Below, in pieces: positions 16,247 to 26,013 of a stretch of DNA of 64,000 nt; position 1 is the stretch's first letter; every line of letters begins with the position of its first letter. The notes under the pieces are model-generated. The model ran no database searches. It was not told where the DNA came from and saw only the letters and a list, made by a program, of their open reading frames with translations. The translations under genes were made by a program, and so were the position numbers. The stretch comes from Cyclobacteriaceae bacterium (GTDB taxonomy: Bacteria > Bacteroidota > Bacteroidia > Cytophagales > Cyclobacteriaceae): positions 1-64,000 of the forward strand of contig JANQOR010000011.1 of NCBI GenBank assembly GCA_028285685.1, written 5' to 3'.

Positions 16247-16854
16247 CCAAACAAATACACAGCTGCAAAACTGAAGCTAAAACCCAAGAGGCCACCGTAC
16301 CATACTTCTTTTGGGTTGTGATAACCTAAATAAAGACGTGAAGTAGTGGTGAGACCAGCCAACAAAATGGAGCTCACCAGTACACCTAACAAAGTAGTGG
16401 CACCCGCCATCATAAGGGCCATTATAATTCCTACTGCACTCCAGATAGCAGTTGCGTGAATACTGATCTTAAACCACCTTGATATAATAAGTAGAATTCC
16501 TATTAAGATCGTTACGGCTATTAGAATTGCCGAAAGTGGGGGGCCTAATTCCAGGCGGTAGACAAATAAAAAGGAGGAAACTCCGTACCAAATAAAGATA
16601 AAGGAAAACGGTAGAGGGCGCTCTTCTTTGTTTGTAATCTCAAGGTTTGAAATACGTGAAAACAGCTTCAGTGTGTAAATGCTGAAAGCAGGGATCGCGC
16701 ATGTGGTTAGAAAAACTGCAAGTACCAGAATACGGGCAGTTCTTTCGGGGAAAGTGAAAAGCTCGGGTGCACCAATGAGTATGATGGAGCTTAAGTAAGT
16801 TGCCATCAGTAGAGGATGACACAGGCCGGAAATTAATTTCATCAAAAATCTCAC
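16243..16854 (-). CDS. PAP2-like integral membrane protein
   Basis: A 203-residue protein with about six transmembrane segments. Three blocks line up with the PAP2 phosphatase signature: KEERPLP (motif 1, compressed), SIHA (in place of PSGH) and SRLYLGYHNPKEVWYG (close to SRxxxxxHxxxD, with Val for the last Asp). Because motifs 1 and 2 are poorly conserved, phosphatase activity is doubtful. The GTG start overlaps the rpoN stop as GTGA, so it is translated as the second gene of the rpoN transcript. An alternative ATG lies four codons in. Confidence 0.65.
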   Translation of the reverse strand: MRFLMKLISGLCHPLLMATYLSSIILIGAPELFTFPERTARILVLAVFLTTCAIPAFSIYTLKLFSRISNLEITNKEERPLPFSFIFIWYGVSSFLFVYRLELGPPLSAILIAVTILIGILLIISRWFKISIHATAIWSAVGIIMALMMAGATTLLGVLVSSILLAGLTTTSRLYLGYHNPKEVWYGGLLGFSFSFAAVYLFG

Positions 16855-18290
16855 AATTCCTTTCTTAATCTGGCAACAGGAATATTTAGTTGTTCCCTGT
16901 ATTTGGCTACGGTTCTCCGGGCAATGTTATATCCATTTTCCTTCAGGAGCTTTTCGAGCTTTTCGTCTGACAGCGGCTTGGTTTTTTCTTCGCCATCGAT
17001 AATCTCCTTTAATTTGTTCTTAACCTCGCGGCTACTCACGTCCTCTCCCGATTCAGTGGCAATTCCCTCAGAGAAAAAATATTTTAACAGGAATACACCA
17101 AACTCAGTCTGAATGGATTTACTACTTGCAACCCTTGAAACAGTGGAGATGTCCATGTTTATTCGATCTGCAATATCTTTTAAGATCATCGGTCGAAGCT
17201 TGCTTTCATCCCCTTCCTGGAAGTAGTCAATTTGAAAATTGATGATAGCCTGCATCGTATTTAGTAAGGTTTGCTGCCTCTGTCGAATTGCGTCGATAAA
17301 CCACTTTGCTGAGTCTAGTTTCTGTTTGATGAAAGAAACCGTCTCTTTCAGTTTTTTATCTTTCTTGTCGCTCTTGTCATACGCTTGAAGCATGTCTGAA
17401 TAAGACCTGCTAACCTTTAGTTGCGGAGCATTTCGTGAATTGAGAGATAGCTCGAGCTTACCATTGTTGTTGGCAAGAATAAAGTCCGGGATGATGTATT
17501 GGGTTTTCACAACCTCCTCTCCTGTGCCTCCTGGCTTAGGGTTGAGTTTGGTAATCTGGTAGATGGATTCTCGGAGGAGTTGCTCATCACTGATTCCCAA
17601 CTTTCGTGAGATCTTTTCATAATGCTTCTTCGAAAACTCGTTGAAACAAGTATCAATGATTCTGATCGCAATTTGAATTTCTTCTTGTTCCGGATCTTTT
17701 CTTTCTAGTTGAAGCGAGAGGCATTCTTGTAAATTTCGGGCACCAATACCGGCAGGATCAAAGCCCTGAATTTTGAACAAGATATTTTCCAATTCCTCTT
17801 CATCAGTTTCGACTCCCTGGGAGAAAGCAAGGTCGTTCACAATGGCCTCAAGTTCTCTTCTGATGTAACCATCCGAATCGATGCTGCCAATCAGCTGTTT
17901 TGCCAGGATTTGTTCGCGTTCATCTAACTTCAAGTAACCTAGCTGGGAGAGGAGTTGTTCATGAAGAGACTTACCCACTGACAGCGGTGATTCTCGATCT
18001 TCTTCATCAGGATTTCTGCCGTCTCCCTGCATTTTGTAACCGGCGTAATCGTCTTGAAGGTACTCCTCGATACTATCTCTTTCATCAATGTCAAAGTCCT
18101 CATCAAAATCCTCTTGCTGCTCCTCAACCTCCTTTTCTTCTTTTCCCTCTTCGAGTGCTGGGTTCGCTTCTAACTCTTCCTCTACTCTGGCTTCTAGTTC
18201 AGCTGTAGGCACTTGCAAAAGCTTAATAAACTGAATCTGCTGTGGAGACAGTTTTTGCTGTAGTGACTGTGTAAGAGATAGTTTTTGCAT
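16851..18290 (-). CDS. rpoN: RNA polymerase sigma-54 factor
   Basis: Sigma-54, which directs RNA polymerase to -24/-12 promoters in conjunction with AAA+ activators. 479 residues. Region I: QKLSLTQSLQQKLSPQQIQF at the N-terminus; an acidic region II (EEGKEEKEVEEQQEDFDEDF area); then the core-binding part, the HTH (IADRINMDISTVSRVASSK) and the RpoN box ARRTVAKYRE near the C-terminus. ATG at 18288-18290 is preferred over a TTG two codons earlier. TAATTTTG on the minus strand 18 bases upstream is its likely promoter element. No sigma-54 activator is in the window. Confidence 0.96.
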   Translation of the reverse strand: MQKLSLTQSLQQKLSPQQIQFIKLLQVPTAELEARVEEELEANPALEEGKEEKEVEEQQEDFDEDFDIDERDSIEEYLQDDYAGYKMQGDGRNPDEEDRESPLSVGKSLHEQLLSQLGYLKLDEREQILAKQLIGSIDSDGYIRRELEAIVNDLAFSQGVETDEEELENILFKIQGFDPAGIGARNLQECLSLQLERKDPEQEEIQIAIRIIDTCFNEFSKKHYEKISRKLGISDEQLLRESIYQITKLNPKPGGTGEEVVKTQYIIPDFILANNNGKLELSLNSRNAPQLKVSRSYSDMLQAYDKSDKKDKKLKETVSFIKQKLDSAKWFIDAIRQRQQTLLNTMQAIINFQIDYFQEGDESKLRPMILKDIADRINMDISTVSRVASSKSIQTEFGVFLLKYFFSEGIATESGEDVSSREVKNKLKEIIDGEEKTKPLSDEKLEKLLKENGYNIARRTVAKYREQLNIPVARLRKEL

Positions 18291-18308
18291 GAACAATTAC
18301 TAGTGGTC

Positions 18309-18316
18309 CAAAATTA
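18309..18316 (-). promoter_or_regulatory. -7 promoter element of rpoN
   Basis: TAATTTTG on the minus strand fits TAnnTTTG, 18 bases upstream of the rpoN ATG; it faces away from the asnS element 10 bases further on. Confidence 0.5.
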
Positions 18317-18326
18317 TCACATTCGT

Positions 18327-18334
18327 TAGTTTTG
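18327..18334 (+). promoter_or_regulatory. -7 promoter element of asnS
   Basis: TAGTTTTG matches TAnnTTTG, 13 bases before the proposed TTG start of asnS, forming a divergent promoter pair with rpoN. Confidence 0.5.
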
Positions 18335-18347
18335 CGACCCATATATT

Positions 18348-19808
18348 TTGAGCGAAGTGGATAAATTAAAGAGAACAAAAATCAGGCAACTTTTAGATGA
18401 AGGAAAAGTTGATACTGGAATCTGCGTGATGGGTTGGGTGCGGACGAAGAGGGCAAGTAAAAATGTAGCCTTTGTCGCACTGAATGACGGCTCCACTATC
18501 CGGAATGTTCAAGTGGTTCTCGATACGGAAAGTTTTGAAGAAGATTTTGTTCGAAAGATCACCACGGGAACCAGTCTATCTGTAGTTGGAAAACTTGTTG
18601 AATCCCAGGGTGCCGGACAGCAAGTAGAATTAGTTGCTGAAGAAGTCGATATCCTGGGCGAAGCGGATGTGGAGCAATTTCCGCTTCAGCCAAAGAAGCA
18701 CTCTCTGGAATTCCTGCGTGAGATCGCTCATCTGAGACCACGTACCAACACCTTTGGCGCTGTTTTTCGGGTCCGGCATGCAATGACGTATGCACTTCAC
18801 ACCTTTTTTCATGATAGAGGTTTTTTAAATCTACATACTCCCGTCTTAACCTCTTCAGATGCAGAAGGTGCTGGAGAAACTTTCAAGGTGACAACTTTGG
18901 ATTTAAACGATGTCCCAAAAGACGAAAATGGAGAGATTGACTACAAAAAGGACTTCTTTGAAAAAGAAACTAACTTAACGGTTTCTGGTCAACTTGAGGG
19001 CGAACTTGCTGCCATGGGTGTATCTGAGATCTACACATTTGGGCCAACTTTTCGAGCAGAAAACAGCAATACCACAAGACATCTCGCCGAGTTTTGGATG
19101 GTTGAACCTGAGATGGCTTTCTATGACCTCGAGGATACAATGGACTTGGCAGAAGACATGCTGAAGTACCTTGTTGGTTATGCACTGGAAAATTGTGAAG
19201 AAGACCTGCAGTTTTTGGAAAAAAGGGAGCTTGACGAGGAAAAAACCAAGCCTCAAAACGAACGGAACGAATTGAGTTTGGTGGAGCGATTGAAGTTTGT
19301 TCAAGAGAATGATTTTGTTCGCCTCACATATACCGAAGCGATTGAGATTCTTAAGAGATCTAAGCCAAATCAAAAGAAGAAATTCCAATACCTAATTGAT
19401 GAGTGGGGTGCAGACTTGCAATCCGAGCATGAGCGGTTTTTGGTGGAGAAACATTTCAAAAAACCAGTTATTCTCTTTGACTATCCGAAAGAGATCAAGG
19501 CGTTCTACATGCGACAAAATGATGATGGAAAGACGGTTGGAGCGATGGATGTACTTTTTCCGGGAATTGGGGAGATCGTTGGAGGATCACAGAGAGAGGA
19601 GAGGAAAGAAAAGTTGGAGCAGCGGATGGGTGAAATGGGAATACCGCCAAAGGAACTTTGGTGGTATCTTGATACAAGGAGATTTGGCACAGTTCCGCAC
19701 AGTGGATATGGACTTGGGTTTGAGAGAATGATTCAATTTGTCACTGGGATGAATAACATTCGTGACGTAATTCCTTTTCCGAGAACGCCGGGAAATTGCG
19801 AGTTCTGA
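18348..19808 (+). CDS. asnS: asparaginyl-tRNA synthetase
   Basis: Class IIb synthetase charging tRNA-Asn, 486 residues. N-terminal OB-fold anticodon-binding domain (about 20-115, [20 protein letters not shown]), then the catalytic domain: GEF-type loop [20 protein letters not shown] (motif 2 region, with [11 protein letters not shown] typical of AsnRS) and motif 3 [19 protein letters not shown], ending RTPGNCEF. The start seems to be TTG at 18348, with GTG at 18357 as the alternative; no ATG is close. Divergent from rpoN with its own promoter element. Confidence 0.95.
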   Translation: MSEVDKLKRTKIRQLLDEGKVDTGICVMGWVRTKRASKNVAFVALNDGSTIRNVQVVLDTESFEEDFVRKITTGTSLSVVGKLVESQGAGQQVELVAEEVDILGEADVEQFPLQPKKHSLEFLREIAHLRPRTNTFGAVFRVRHAMTYALHTFFHDRGFLNLHTPVLTSSDAEGAGETFKVTTLDLNDVPKDENGEIDYKKDFFEKETNLTVSGQLEGELAAMGVSEIYTFGPTFRAENSNTTRHLAEFWMVEPEMAFYDLEDTMDLAEDMLKYLVGYALENCEEDLQFLEKRELDEEKTKPQNERNELSLVERLKFVQENDFVRLTYTEAIEILKRSKPNQKKKFQYLIDEWGADLQSEHERFLVEKHFKKPVILFDYPKEIKAFYMRQNDDGKTVGAMDVLFPGIGEIVGGSQREERKEKLEQRMGEMGIPPKELWWYLDTRRFGTVPHSGYGLGFERMIQFVTGMNNIRDVIPFPRTPGNCEF

Positions 19809-19861
19809 TCTGGCAAAACTTCTCGCTCGTGATTGTATCTTTATTTCACCTTTAGCAAGTC

Positions 19862-20680
19862 ATGGAAGAATTCTTACAACCTTTTGAAAGCATGCCGGCC
19901 GTCCAGAAGCTGGCTTGGGTCATCATTTGTCTTGCCTTCGTCTGGATCCTGGAAGCAGCGATTCCGTTAGCAAGGCACGAGTACAACAAGTGGAAACACG
20001 ATGGTATAAACCTTGTTTTTTTCTCATTTTCATTGGTAATCAATGTTTTAGTCGGGCTTGCTACTGTGGGTGTTTTTGTTTGGATTGAGCAAAGCAGTTT
20101 TGGTATACTCAACCTCATAAGCCTACCGATATGGGTGGAACTGCTAATCGCTATTATGGCCTTGGATTTTGCGGCTCAGTATCTGGTTCATTACATGCTA
20201 CATCGAGTTAAGTGGATGTGGAAGTTTCACATGGTACATCACAGTGACACAAAAGTGGATGCTACTACAGGAACGAGACATCATCCGGGTGATTATCTAC
20301 TCAGAGAGGTTTTTGCGATTGCCACCGTTGTTGTTTTTGGTATTCCAGTTGCCTACTACGTTTTTTATCGAATTTGTACCATCTTTTTTACCTATTGGAC
20401 GCATGCAAATATCTACTTGCCCAAATGGTTGGACAAGACATTAAGTATAGTGTTTATCACCCCCAATGTGCATAAATTTCATCATCATTTTGAGCGTCCC
20501 TGGACGGATACCAATTTCGGTAATATATTTTCCATATGGGATCGAGTGTTTGGAACTTTCGTCTATGAGAATCCAAAGGAAATACAATACGGATTAGACG
20601 TTCTCGATGAAACCAAGGATGAGAACATCGGATATCAGCTTGGCCTACCCCTTAACAAATCGATTAAAACAGACTATTAA
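19862..20680 (+). CDS. sterol desaturase/fatty acid hydroxylase family protein
   Basis: A 272-residue integral membrane di-iron enzyme of the fatty acid hydroxylase superfamily. Histidine clusters: HYMLHR, HMVHH, HANIY and HKFHHH, the pattern that binds the di-iron centre, set between three or four hydrophobic stretches. Members hydroxylate or desaturate lipids (sterols, carotenoids, sphinganine, fatty acids); the substrate is not readable here. ATG at 19862; a near-match promoter TATCTTTA lies upstream. Convergent, without gap, with the FtsX-type permease. Confidence 0.88.
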   Translation: MEEFLQPFESMPAVQKLAWVIICLAFVWILEAAIPLARHEYNKWKHDGINLVFFSFSLVINVLVGLATVGVFVWIEQSSFGILNLISLPIWVELLIAIMALDFAAQYLVHYMLHRVKWMWKFHMVHHSDTKVDATTGTRHHPGDYLLREVFAIATVVVFGIPVAYYVFYRICTIFFTYWTHANIYLPKWLDKTLSIVFITPNVHKFHHHFERPWTDTNFGNIFSIWDRVFGTFVYENPKEIQYGLDVLDETKDENIGYQLGLPLNKSIKTDY

Positions 20681-23326
20681 CTACTCGTATTTTAGGGTTT
20701 CCACAGGATTGATAGACGATGCTTTCAGACTATGAAATGCTACAGTCAAGAAAGCCACCATAAAGGTCAGTAGTCCGGCTACCATGAACGGCCACATTTC
20801 TATTCCAATTCTGTATGAGAATCCGTTTAGCCATTCCTTGGTCAGCAGATAGGAGACAGGAATTGCAACGACAAATGCAATGAGAATAAGGAATAGGAAT
20901 TCTTTAGATAGTAGCACTAAAATCTGTGAGGTCGAGATTCCCAACACTTTCCGCACACCAATCTCCTTGGTTCGCTGTTCCACACTGAAAGTTGCCAGGC
21001 CAAACAAACCCAGACATGCCACCAGGATTGTTAGTACGGAAAAAATAATGGTCACATTACTGAGTTTTCTTTCCACTTTGTAGGAATCGTTAAGTCTGTC
21101 GTCCAGAAAGAAATAGTCAAATGGCATACTGGGCATGACCGACTTCCACGCATTCTCGATATCTAAAATGGAGGCTTCTACATCCTGGCTATTGATTTTC
21201 ACTGCCACATACTTGATAAACAGGTTAAAAGCGCCTCTTCGCGTATTCAGTGTAAGCACAAGTGGAGCAATAGGACGATGTTTTGAAACAAAATTGTAGT
21301 CTTTTACAACACCGACTACTTTTCCTCTCAGTTCACTTCTAAAGTAGAAACGCTTTCCAATTGCCTGCTCTGCGGAACCCCAATTCATCGATTTCACGAA
21401 TGTCTCATTGACAACCAGCGCAAGAGAGTCGTCAGTCTGGACATTGATGTCATAAGCCCTTCCTGCCACAATCGGAATATCAAAGGTCTTTGCGAAATCA
21501 TGGCGCATGTTAAATCGGGCATAAGGTTTGGATTGCTCCATGCCCTCGAACTGGTAGTTTCCCACTTGATGTTTCGCACCAACAATTTCCTCAACAGCGG
21601 TTATCGAACTTATTCGCGGACTTTGGAGAGCCGCATTCTTGAAATTCTCATAGTGCTGTCCCATTGGAGACCTGATGACGGGCACCATCACCACATTTTC
21701 CTGATCGAAACCAACATCTTTATTCATTAAAAATTGTAGTTGGTTGATGGCCACAATAGTGCCAATAATCAGGCAAATAGATATGGCAAACTGTATTGTA
21801 ACTAATATTTTTCTGAAATTCAGTCCACTGGTTTTTTGGTGGGCGCCTTTAAGAACCGAAACTGTATTGAAAGAGGAGAGTACGAACGCTGGATAGAAGC
21901 CCGACAGCAATCCAACAATTAGAGTAATCCCGATCAAGGTGAGCAGTCGAGCTGGCTCCAAAAGTAAAATGAATGATACCGCTTTTTCCGTGAGACCATT
22001 GAAGGCTGGCAAAAAAATAGCTACGATAATCAAGGAGAATATCATGGACAAGAACGTCATGAACACCGACTCAAAAACATATTGCCTGATAAGCTGCGGC
22101 TTGGAGCTTCCCAGAGATTTACGAACTCCGACTTCTCTGGCCCTCTTGGTTGCCCTGGCTGTGCTCAAATTAATGAAGTTGATTGCAGCAATTAACAGGA
22201 CGAAAAATGCAATGGCACTGAATATGTAAATACTCTCAACATTGTTATTGGCTTCAATTTCATAGTCAAGCTTGGAATGGAGGTGAATATCCGTAAGCGG
22301 CTGGAGTTCAAGGGTTACATCCTCCTTTATAAACCCTGGAAAAAATTTGTCGACAAATTCAGGAAAGTGAGATTCCACTTGTTCTTTTGAGACATTGTCT
22401 CCCAAAACCACGTAGGTCCAGCACGGATTCCAATACCAGGTTCCGGGGTATCCTCCTCCAAACCATGGTTTTAAGCTTGAAAACGAAATGATGAAGTCAA
22501 ATTGAAAATGGGCATTTTTAGGAGAATCTTCAAGTACACCAACTACTTCCAGATTTTGTCGACCTTGTAATTCAAGGAATTTCCCCATAGGATCTTCATC
22601 CGGAAAATATTTCCTTGCCATTGATGCTGTGATCAAAATGCTATTCGGATTGTCGAGAGCGGTTTCCTGATTCCCGGAAATCAGGTTGAAATCAAAAACA
22701 TCAAGAAAAGTGGAATCCGCAAAAAATACCCTTGATTCATTGAAAGCTTTGTCAGCCTCCTTGTTGGATAACGCCAAAGTAGGGGATTGGAAGTTAAATA
22801 GTCTAACCGCCTGAACAACCTCTGTCGGATATTCACTTTGCAGCGTGGGCCCCGTAGGAAAGGGTTGACTCGCAGAATGTTCCCCATTTCCTTCGTCTTC
22901 GAAGTGTTCAACCATTCTGTAGATACGATCTGATTTTTCGTGAAACCTGTCGTAACTCAGCTCATCATTTACATAGAGAAAAATAAGAATAGAGCATGCA
23001 AGACCGATCGCCAGGCCACTTAAATTAAGAAATGAGTATACTTTTTGGCGAAGTAGGTTTCGATATGTGATCTTAAAATAATTCTTGAACATGGGTATAT
23101 TATTTGAATTTTCAATTTTATGCGACTTCATCGCGAAGGGTCTGCAAAGACCAAGGATGTCAAAGAAAAAGCCGATGTCAGCTCTGATCTTGCTCCCGTT
23201 TTCTCGTCGATCCTGATACAATTCATACACATCCCCCCGGAAAATATCCAAATGCTTCGGGTGACAAAACCATCCAAGTAGTTTGTCAGGCCATTTTGGT
23301 GGACGATATTGTTTTGATTCATTCAC
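20681..23326 (-). CDS. MacB/FtsX-type ABC permease with N-terminal permease-prefix domain
   Basis: An 881-residue inner-membrane protein. Residues 1-75 form the permease prefix domain found in Bacteroidota (PPKWPDKLLGWFCHPKH, then FRGDVYELYQDR). Then follow MacB_PCD periplasmic and FtsX domains in duplicate: TM1 NLSGLAIGLACSILIFLYV, an FtsX core around STARATKRAREVGVRKSLGS, a second periplasmic domain, and a C-terminal FtsX core around FSVEQRTKEIGVRKVLGIS. Such permeases extrude lipids or peptides or act mechanically with a separate ATPase, which is not in the window. GTG start overlaps the padR stop by 8 bases, so the pair is co-translated and presumably under PadR control. Confidence 0.9.
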   Translation of the reverse strand: MNESKQYRPPKWPDKLLGWFCHPKHLDIFRGDVYELYQDRRENGSKIRADIGFFFDILGLCRPFAMKSHKIENSNNIPMFKNYFKITYRNLLRQKVYSFLNLSGLAIGLACSILIFLYVNDELSYDRFHEKSDRIYRMVEHFEDEGNGEHSASQPFPTGPTLQSEYPTEVVQAVRLFNFQSPTLALSNKEADKAFNESRVFFADSTFLDVFDFNLISGNQETALDNPNSILITASMARKYFPDEDPMGKFLELQGRQNLEVVGVLEDSPKNAHFQFDFIISFSSLKPWFGGGYPGTWYWNPCWTYVVLGDNVSKEQVESHFPEFVDKFFPGFIKEDVTLELQPLTDIHLHSKLDYEIEANNNVESIYIFSAIAFFVLLIAAINFINLSTARATKRAREVGVRKSLGSSKPQLIRQYVFESVFMTFLSMIFSLIIVAIFLPAFNGLTEKAVSFILLLEPARLLTLIGITLIVGLLSGFYPAFVLSSFNTVSVLKGAHQKTSGLNFRKILVTIQFAISICLIIGTIVAINQLQFLMNKDVGFDQENVVMVPVIRSPMGQHYENFKNAALQSPRISSITAVEEIVGAKHQVGNYQFEGMEQSKPYARFNMRHDFAKTFDIPIVAGRAYDINVQTDDSLALVVNETFVKSMNWGSAEQAIGKRFYFRSELRGKVVGVVKDYNFVSKHRPIAPLVLTLNTRRGAFNLFIKYVAVKINSQDVEASILDIENAWKSVMPSMPFDYFFLDDRLNDSYKVERKLSNVTIIFSVLTILVACLGLFGLATFSVEQRTKEIGVRKVLGISTSQILVLLSKEFLFLILIAFVVAIPVSYLLTKEWLNGFSYRIGIEMWPFMVAGLLTFMVAFLTVAFHSLKASSINPVETLKYE

Positions 23327-23648
23327 TTAACCCTAGTTGTGGTAATGAATGATATAGTGTTGATCTTAATTCAAAAGAGTCATCCAGTGCTTTTCTACCG
23401 TAAGTGGTAATGAGGTAAAATCGCTTACTTCTGCCACCGCGCTTGTTTGTAGCACCACCTTCATAAGATTCCAGAAAACCTTTCTTTTCAAGCCGATTAA
23501 AAGCGGAATGAAGTGCACCTATACTGGGGTTCCTCTTCGTGTGTCGTTTCAATTCCTCTTTGATGGAAATGCTGTAAGCATTGTCTCCCAAGGACCCAAT
23601 TACAAGAAGGACTAGCTCCTCGAATTCACCCAACTGTGTGTATTTCAT
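23319..23648 (-). CDS. PadR-family transcriptional regulator
   Basis: A 109-residue winged-helix repressor-type protein: GEFEELVLLVIGSLGDNAYS, then SIGALHSAFNRLEKKGFLES and the wing GGRSKRFYLITTYGRKAL. PadR proteins paired with prefix-domain permeases are a recurring Bacteroidota gene pair and presumably respond to a compound handled by the permease. ATG at 23646-23648. A perfect 8-4-8 palindrome 23-42 bases upstream is a candidate operator. Confidence 0.92.
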   Translation of the reverse strand: MKYTQLGEFEELVLLVIGSLGDNAYSISIKEELKRHTKRNPSIGALHSAFNRLEKKGFLESYEGGATNKRGGRSKRFYLITTYGRKALDDSFELRSTLYHSLPQLGLSE

Positions 23649-23670
23649 GATGGGTCAAACGAGAGTTAAA

Positions 23671-23690
23671 ACGATTAGTTTCCTAATCGT
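23671..23690. promoter_or_regulatory. 8-4-8 perfect palindrome upstream of padR
   Basis: ACGATTAG-TTTC-CTAATCGT lies between pgk and padR. On the minus strand it is followed by TTTT, so a weak pgk terminator is possible, but its position just upstream of padR suits an autoregulatory operator. Confidence 0.45.
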
Positions 23691-23745
23691 ATAAATAATG
23701 ACTGTTTTTTGAATAAGATAGTAATGGGATCGTGTAGGTAATGTT

Positions 23746-24933
23746 TTAAGTGATGAGAGCAGCAACACCCGGAAGTACTTTTCCTTCCATGTATTCAAGA
23801 AGTGCTCCACCCCCAGTTGATACATAGGAGACCTTTTCGCCGTAGCCCAGGTTGTTAACCGCAGCAGCAGAATCGCCACCCCCGATCAGCGAAAAACCTC
23901 CGTTTTCGGTGGCCTTCACGACGGCTTTTGCAATTTGATTGGTGCCTTCGGCAAAATTGCTCATCTCGAAAACACCCATGGGACCGTTCCATAGTACGGT
24001 CTTCGATGTCTCGATAACGGATGAAAATACTTCACCTGCTTCAGGCCCAATATCAAGACCCATCCAACCGTCAGGAATGTTGTAGTTGTCCGCCGTGAGT
24101 TTGTTTGCTTCGTTGTTGAAATCATCTGCAAGAATGGAGTCTTTGGGCAACTGTAAGTCCACACCCCTCTCTTTAGCCTTGGTGATTAGCTCCTTAGCCA
24201 ATTCCAACTTGTCCTCCTCGACCAGCGAATTACCTATTTGACCACCAATTGCTTTGAAGAAGGTGTAGCTCATACCCCCACCAATAATCAGGTGATCAAC
24301 TTTGTCTAATAACTTCTCGATGATCAGGATTTTATCCGAAATCTTTGCTCCACCCATGATCGCTGTAAAGGGACGGTCTGCATTTTCTAAAACTTTTTGC
24401 GCATTCTCCAACTCTTGCTGCATCACAAAACCACAGCATTTCTCCGAAAAAAAATGAGCTGCAATCGTTGTGGAGGCATGTGCACGATGAGCCGTTCCAA
24501 ATGCATCATTGACATAGATATCTCCAAGAGAAGCTAATTCTTTTGCGAAACTTTCATCTCCAGCTGTTTCCTCCTTATAAAAGCGAACGTTTTCTAACAA
24601 AAGGACTCCTCCGGCCTGAAGATTTGCTGCCTCTTCCTTAGCCGAATCTCCAATGCAGTCGTCAGCGAATGTTACCTTAATTCCCAGTTTTGCAGAAAGA
24701 TTGGGGATAATGTGTTTTAGAGAAAACTTGTTCTCAGGTCCATTTTTTGGACGGCCGAGATGACTCATCAAAATAACTGATCCACCATCATCCAAAATCT
24801 TTTTCAGTGTAGGTATCGCTGCATTGATCCGGGTTTCATCGGTGACGTCAAGTTGATCATTTAATGGTACATTGAAGTCGACACGAATCAACGCTTTTTT
24901 TCCTTCGAAATTGAAATCTGAGATGGTTTTCAT
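23746..24933 (-). CDS. pgk: phosphoglycerate kinase
   Basis: Glycolytic/gluconeogenic kinase interconverting 1,3-bisphosphoglycerate + ADP and 3-phosphoglycerate + ATP; 395 residues. Seen: [12 protein letters not shown] and [11 protein letters not shown] (3PG binding), [20 protein letters not shown] and [11 protein letters not shown] (nucleotide binding). The ATG at 24931-24933 (MKTISDFNF) is chosen; an upstream TTG falls inside the promoter element and would add eight residues not seen in the family. Confidence 0.97.
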   Translation of the reverse strand: MKTISDFNFEGKKALIRVDFNVPLNDQLDVTDETRINAAIPTLKKILDDGGSVILMSHLGRPKNGPENKFSLKHIIPNLSAKLGIKVTFADDCIGDSAKEEAANLQAGGVLLLENVRFYKEETAGDESFAKELASLGDIYVNDAFGTAHRAHASTTIAAHFFSEKCCGFVMQQELENAQKVLENADRPFTAIMGGAKISDKILIIEKLLDKVDHLIIGGGMSYTFFKAIGGQIGNSLVEEDKLELAKELITKAKERGVDLQLPKDSILADDFNNEANKLTADNYNIPDGWMGLDIGPEAGEVFSSVIETSKTVLWNGPMGVFEMSNFAEGTNQIAKAVVKATENGGFSLIGGGDSAAAVNNLGYGEKVSYVSTGGGALLEYMEGKVLPGVAALIT

Positions 24934-24954
24934 TTGATCATAATTTTGGAGCCG

Positions 24955-24962
24955 CAAACTTA
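24955..24962 (-). promoter_or_regulatory. -7 promoter element of pgk
   Basis: TAAGTTTG on the minus strand fits TAnnTTTG, 21 bases upstream of the pgk ATG. Confidence 0.5.
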
Positions 24963-25037
24963 GATAGCCTCGGACTATTTGCCCTTAGCGTTTCACTTTT
25001 TTAATCAGATAGTTAAGAACAAACAGCTAGCCAACTG

Positions 25038-26012
25038 CTATTTTGTCCGTTCGATGGTGAATTGCACAAGATCTTCAAGCGAATTTCGGTGCGCGGATTC
25101 CGGAAATGAGGCCAGAATATCCTTTGCTTTTTGATGATACTTTTCCATTACGGAGGTGGCATACTCAATTCCTCCTGAGTTTTTCACAAATGAAATTACC
25201 TCGTTCACAACCTTTGGCTTGGTCTCGCTCTTTTTCACCAGTTTTTTAATCCTTCTTACCTCACTTTTAGTTGCCTTGCTCAAGGCGTGGATGAGCGGCA
25301 AGGTCATTTTCTTCTCTCGAATGTCAATTCCAGTCGGTTTACCAATCTCGAAAGCTCCGTAATCAAAGAGGTCGTCTTTGATTTGAAATGCCATTCCAAC
25401 GTTTTCCCCAAACTCGCCCATTCTAGCGACTGTTTCATCACTGGCCCCCACGGAGGCCGCTCCCACACGACAGCAGGATGTAATTAAACTTGCTGTTTTG
25501 GCTCGAATAACTTCGTAGTAAACATCTTCACTTATGTCCAATTTCCGTGCTTTTTCCATTTGAAGCAGCTCACCCTCACTCATTTCTTTTACCGCTTCCG
25601 TAGTTATCCTGAGTAGATCGTGATCCCCATTATCCATGGATAGAATAAGCCCCCGGGAAAGTAGAAAGTCGCCAACAAGAACAGCAATCTTGTTTTTCCA
25701 AAGTGCATTTATGGAGAAAAACCCCCGTCTGTAATGCGAGTCGTCGACAACATCATCATGCACCAACGTGGCGGTATGAAGCAGTTCTATTAGCGAAGCA
25801 CCTCGGTAGGTAGCTTCGGAGATTTGCCCTACAGTTCCAGCACTTAAAAAAACGAATAGGGGACGCATCTGCTTTCCCTTTCGCTTCACGATGTAGCCCA
25901 TGATCTTGTCCAGGAGCATCACCTTGCTCTTCATAGACTGCCGGAATTTTTTTTCAAATTCCACCATCTCCGCTGCGACAGGCGATTGTATATCTTTTAA
26001 TTTGAGCGGCAT
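25038..26012 (-). CDS. polyprenyl diphosphate synthase (octaprenyl/heptaprenyl type)
   Basis: Trans-prenyltransferase of the IspB/HepT class, 324 residues, elongating farnesyl-PP with isopentenyl-PP to make the side chain of menaquinone. First Asp-rich motif DDVVDDSHYRRG, second DDLFDYG, with GKQMRPLFVFL upstream. Chain length cannot be called with certainty. ATG one base after the stop of the upstream haloperoxidase-like gene, so the two are probably on one message, or an internal promoter lies in the end of that gene. Confidence 0.9.
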   Translation of the reverse strand: MPLKLKDIQSPVAAEMVEFEKKFRQSMKSKVMLLDKIMGYIVKRKGKQMRPLFVFLSAGTVGQISEATYRGASLIELLHTATLVHDDVVDDSHYRRGFFSINALWKNKIAVLVGDFLLSRGLILSMDNGDHDLLRITTEAVKEMSEGELLQMEKARKLDISEDVYYEVIRAKTASLITSCCRVGAASVGASDETVARMGEFGENVGMAFQIKDDLFDYGAFEIGKPTGIDIREKKMTLPLIHALSKATKSEVRRIKKLVKKSETKPKVVNEVISFVKNSGGIEYATSVMEKYHQKAKDILASFPESAHRNSLEDLVQFTIERTK

Positions 26013-26013
26013 G

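Noticed and set aside
18975-19388. 137-codon ORF inside asnS on the minus strand
   Set aside because: Lies wholly within a well-recognised synthetase gene; shadow frame.
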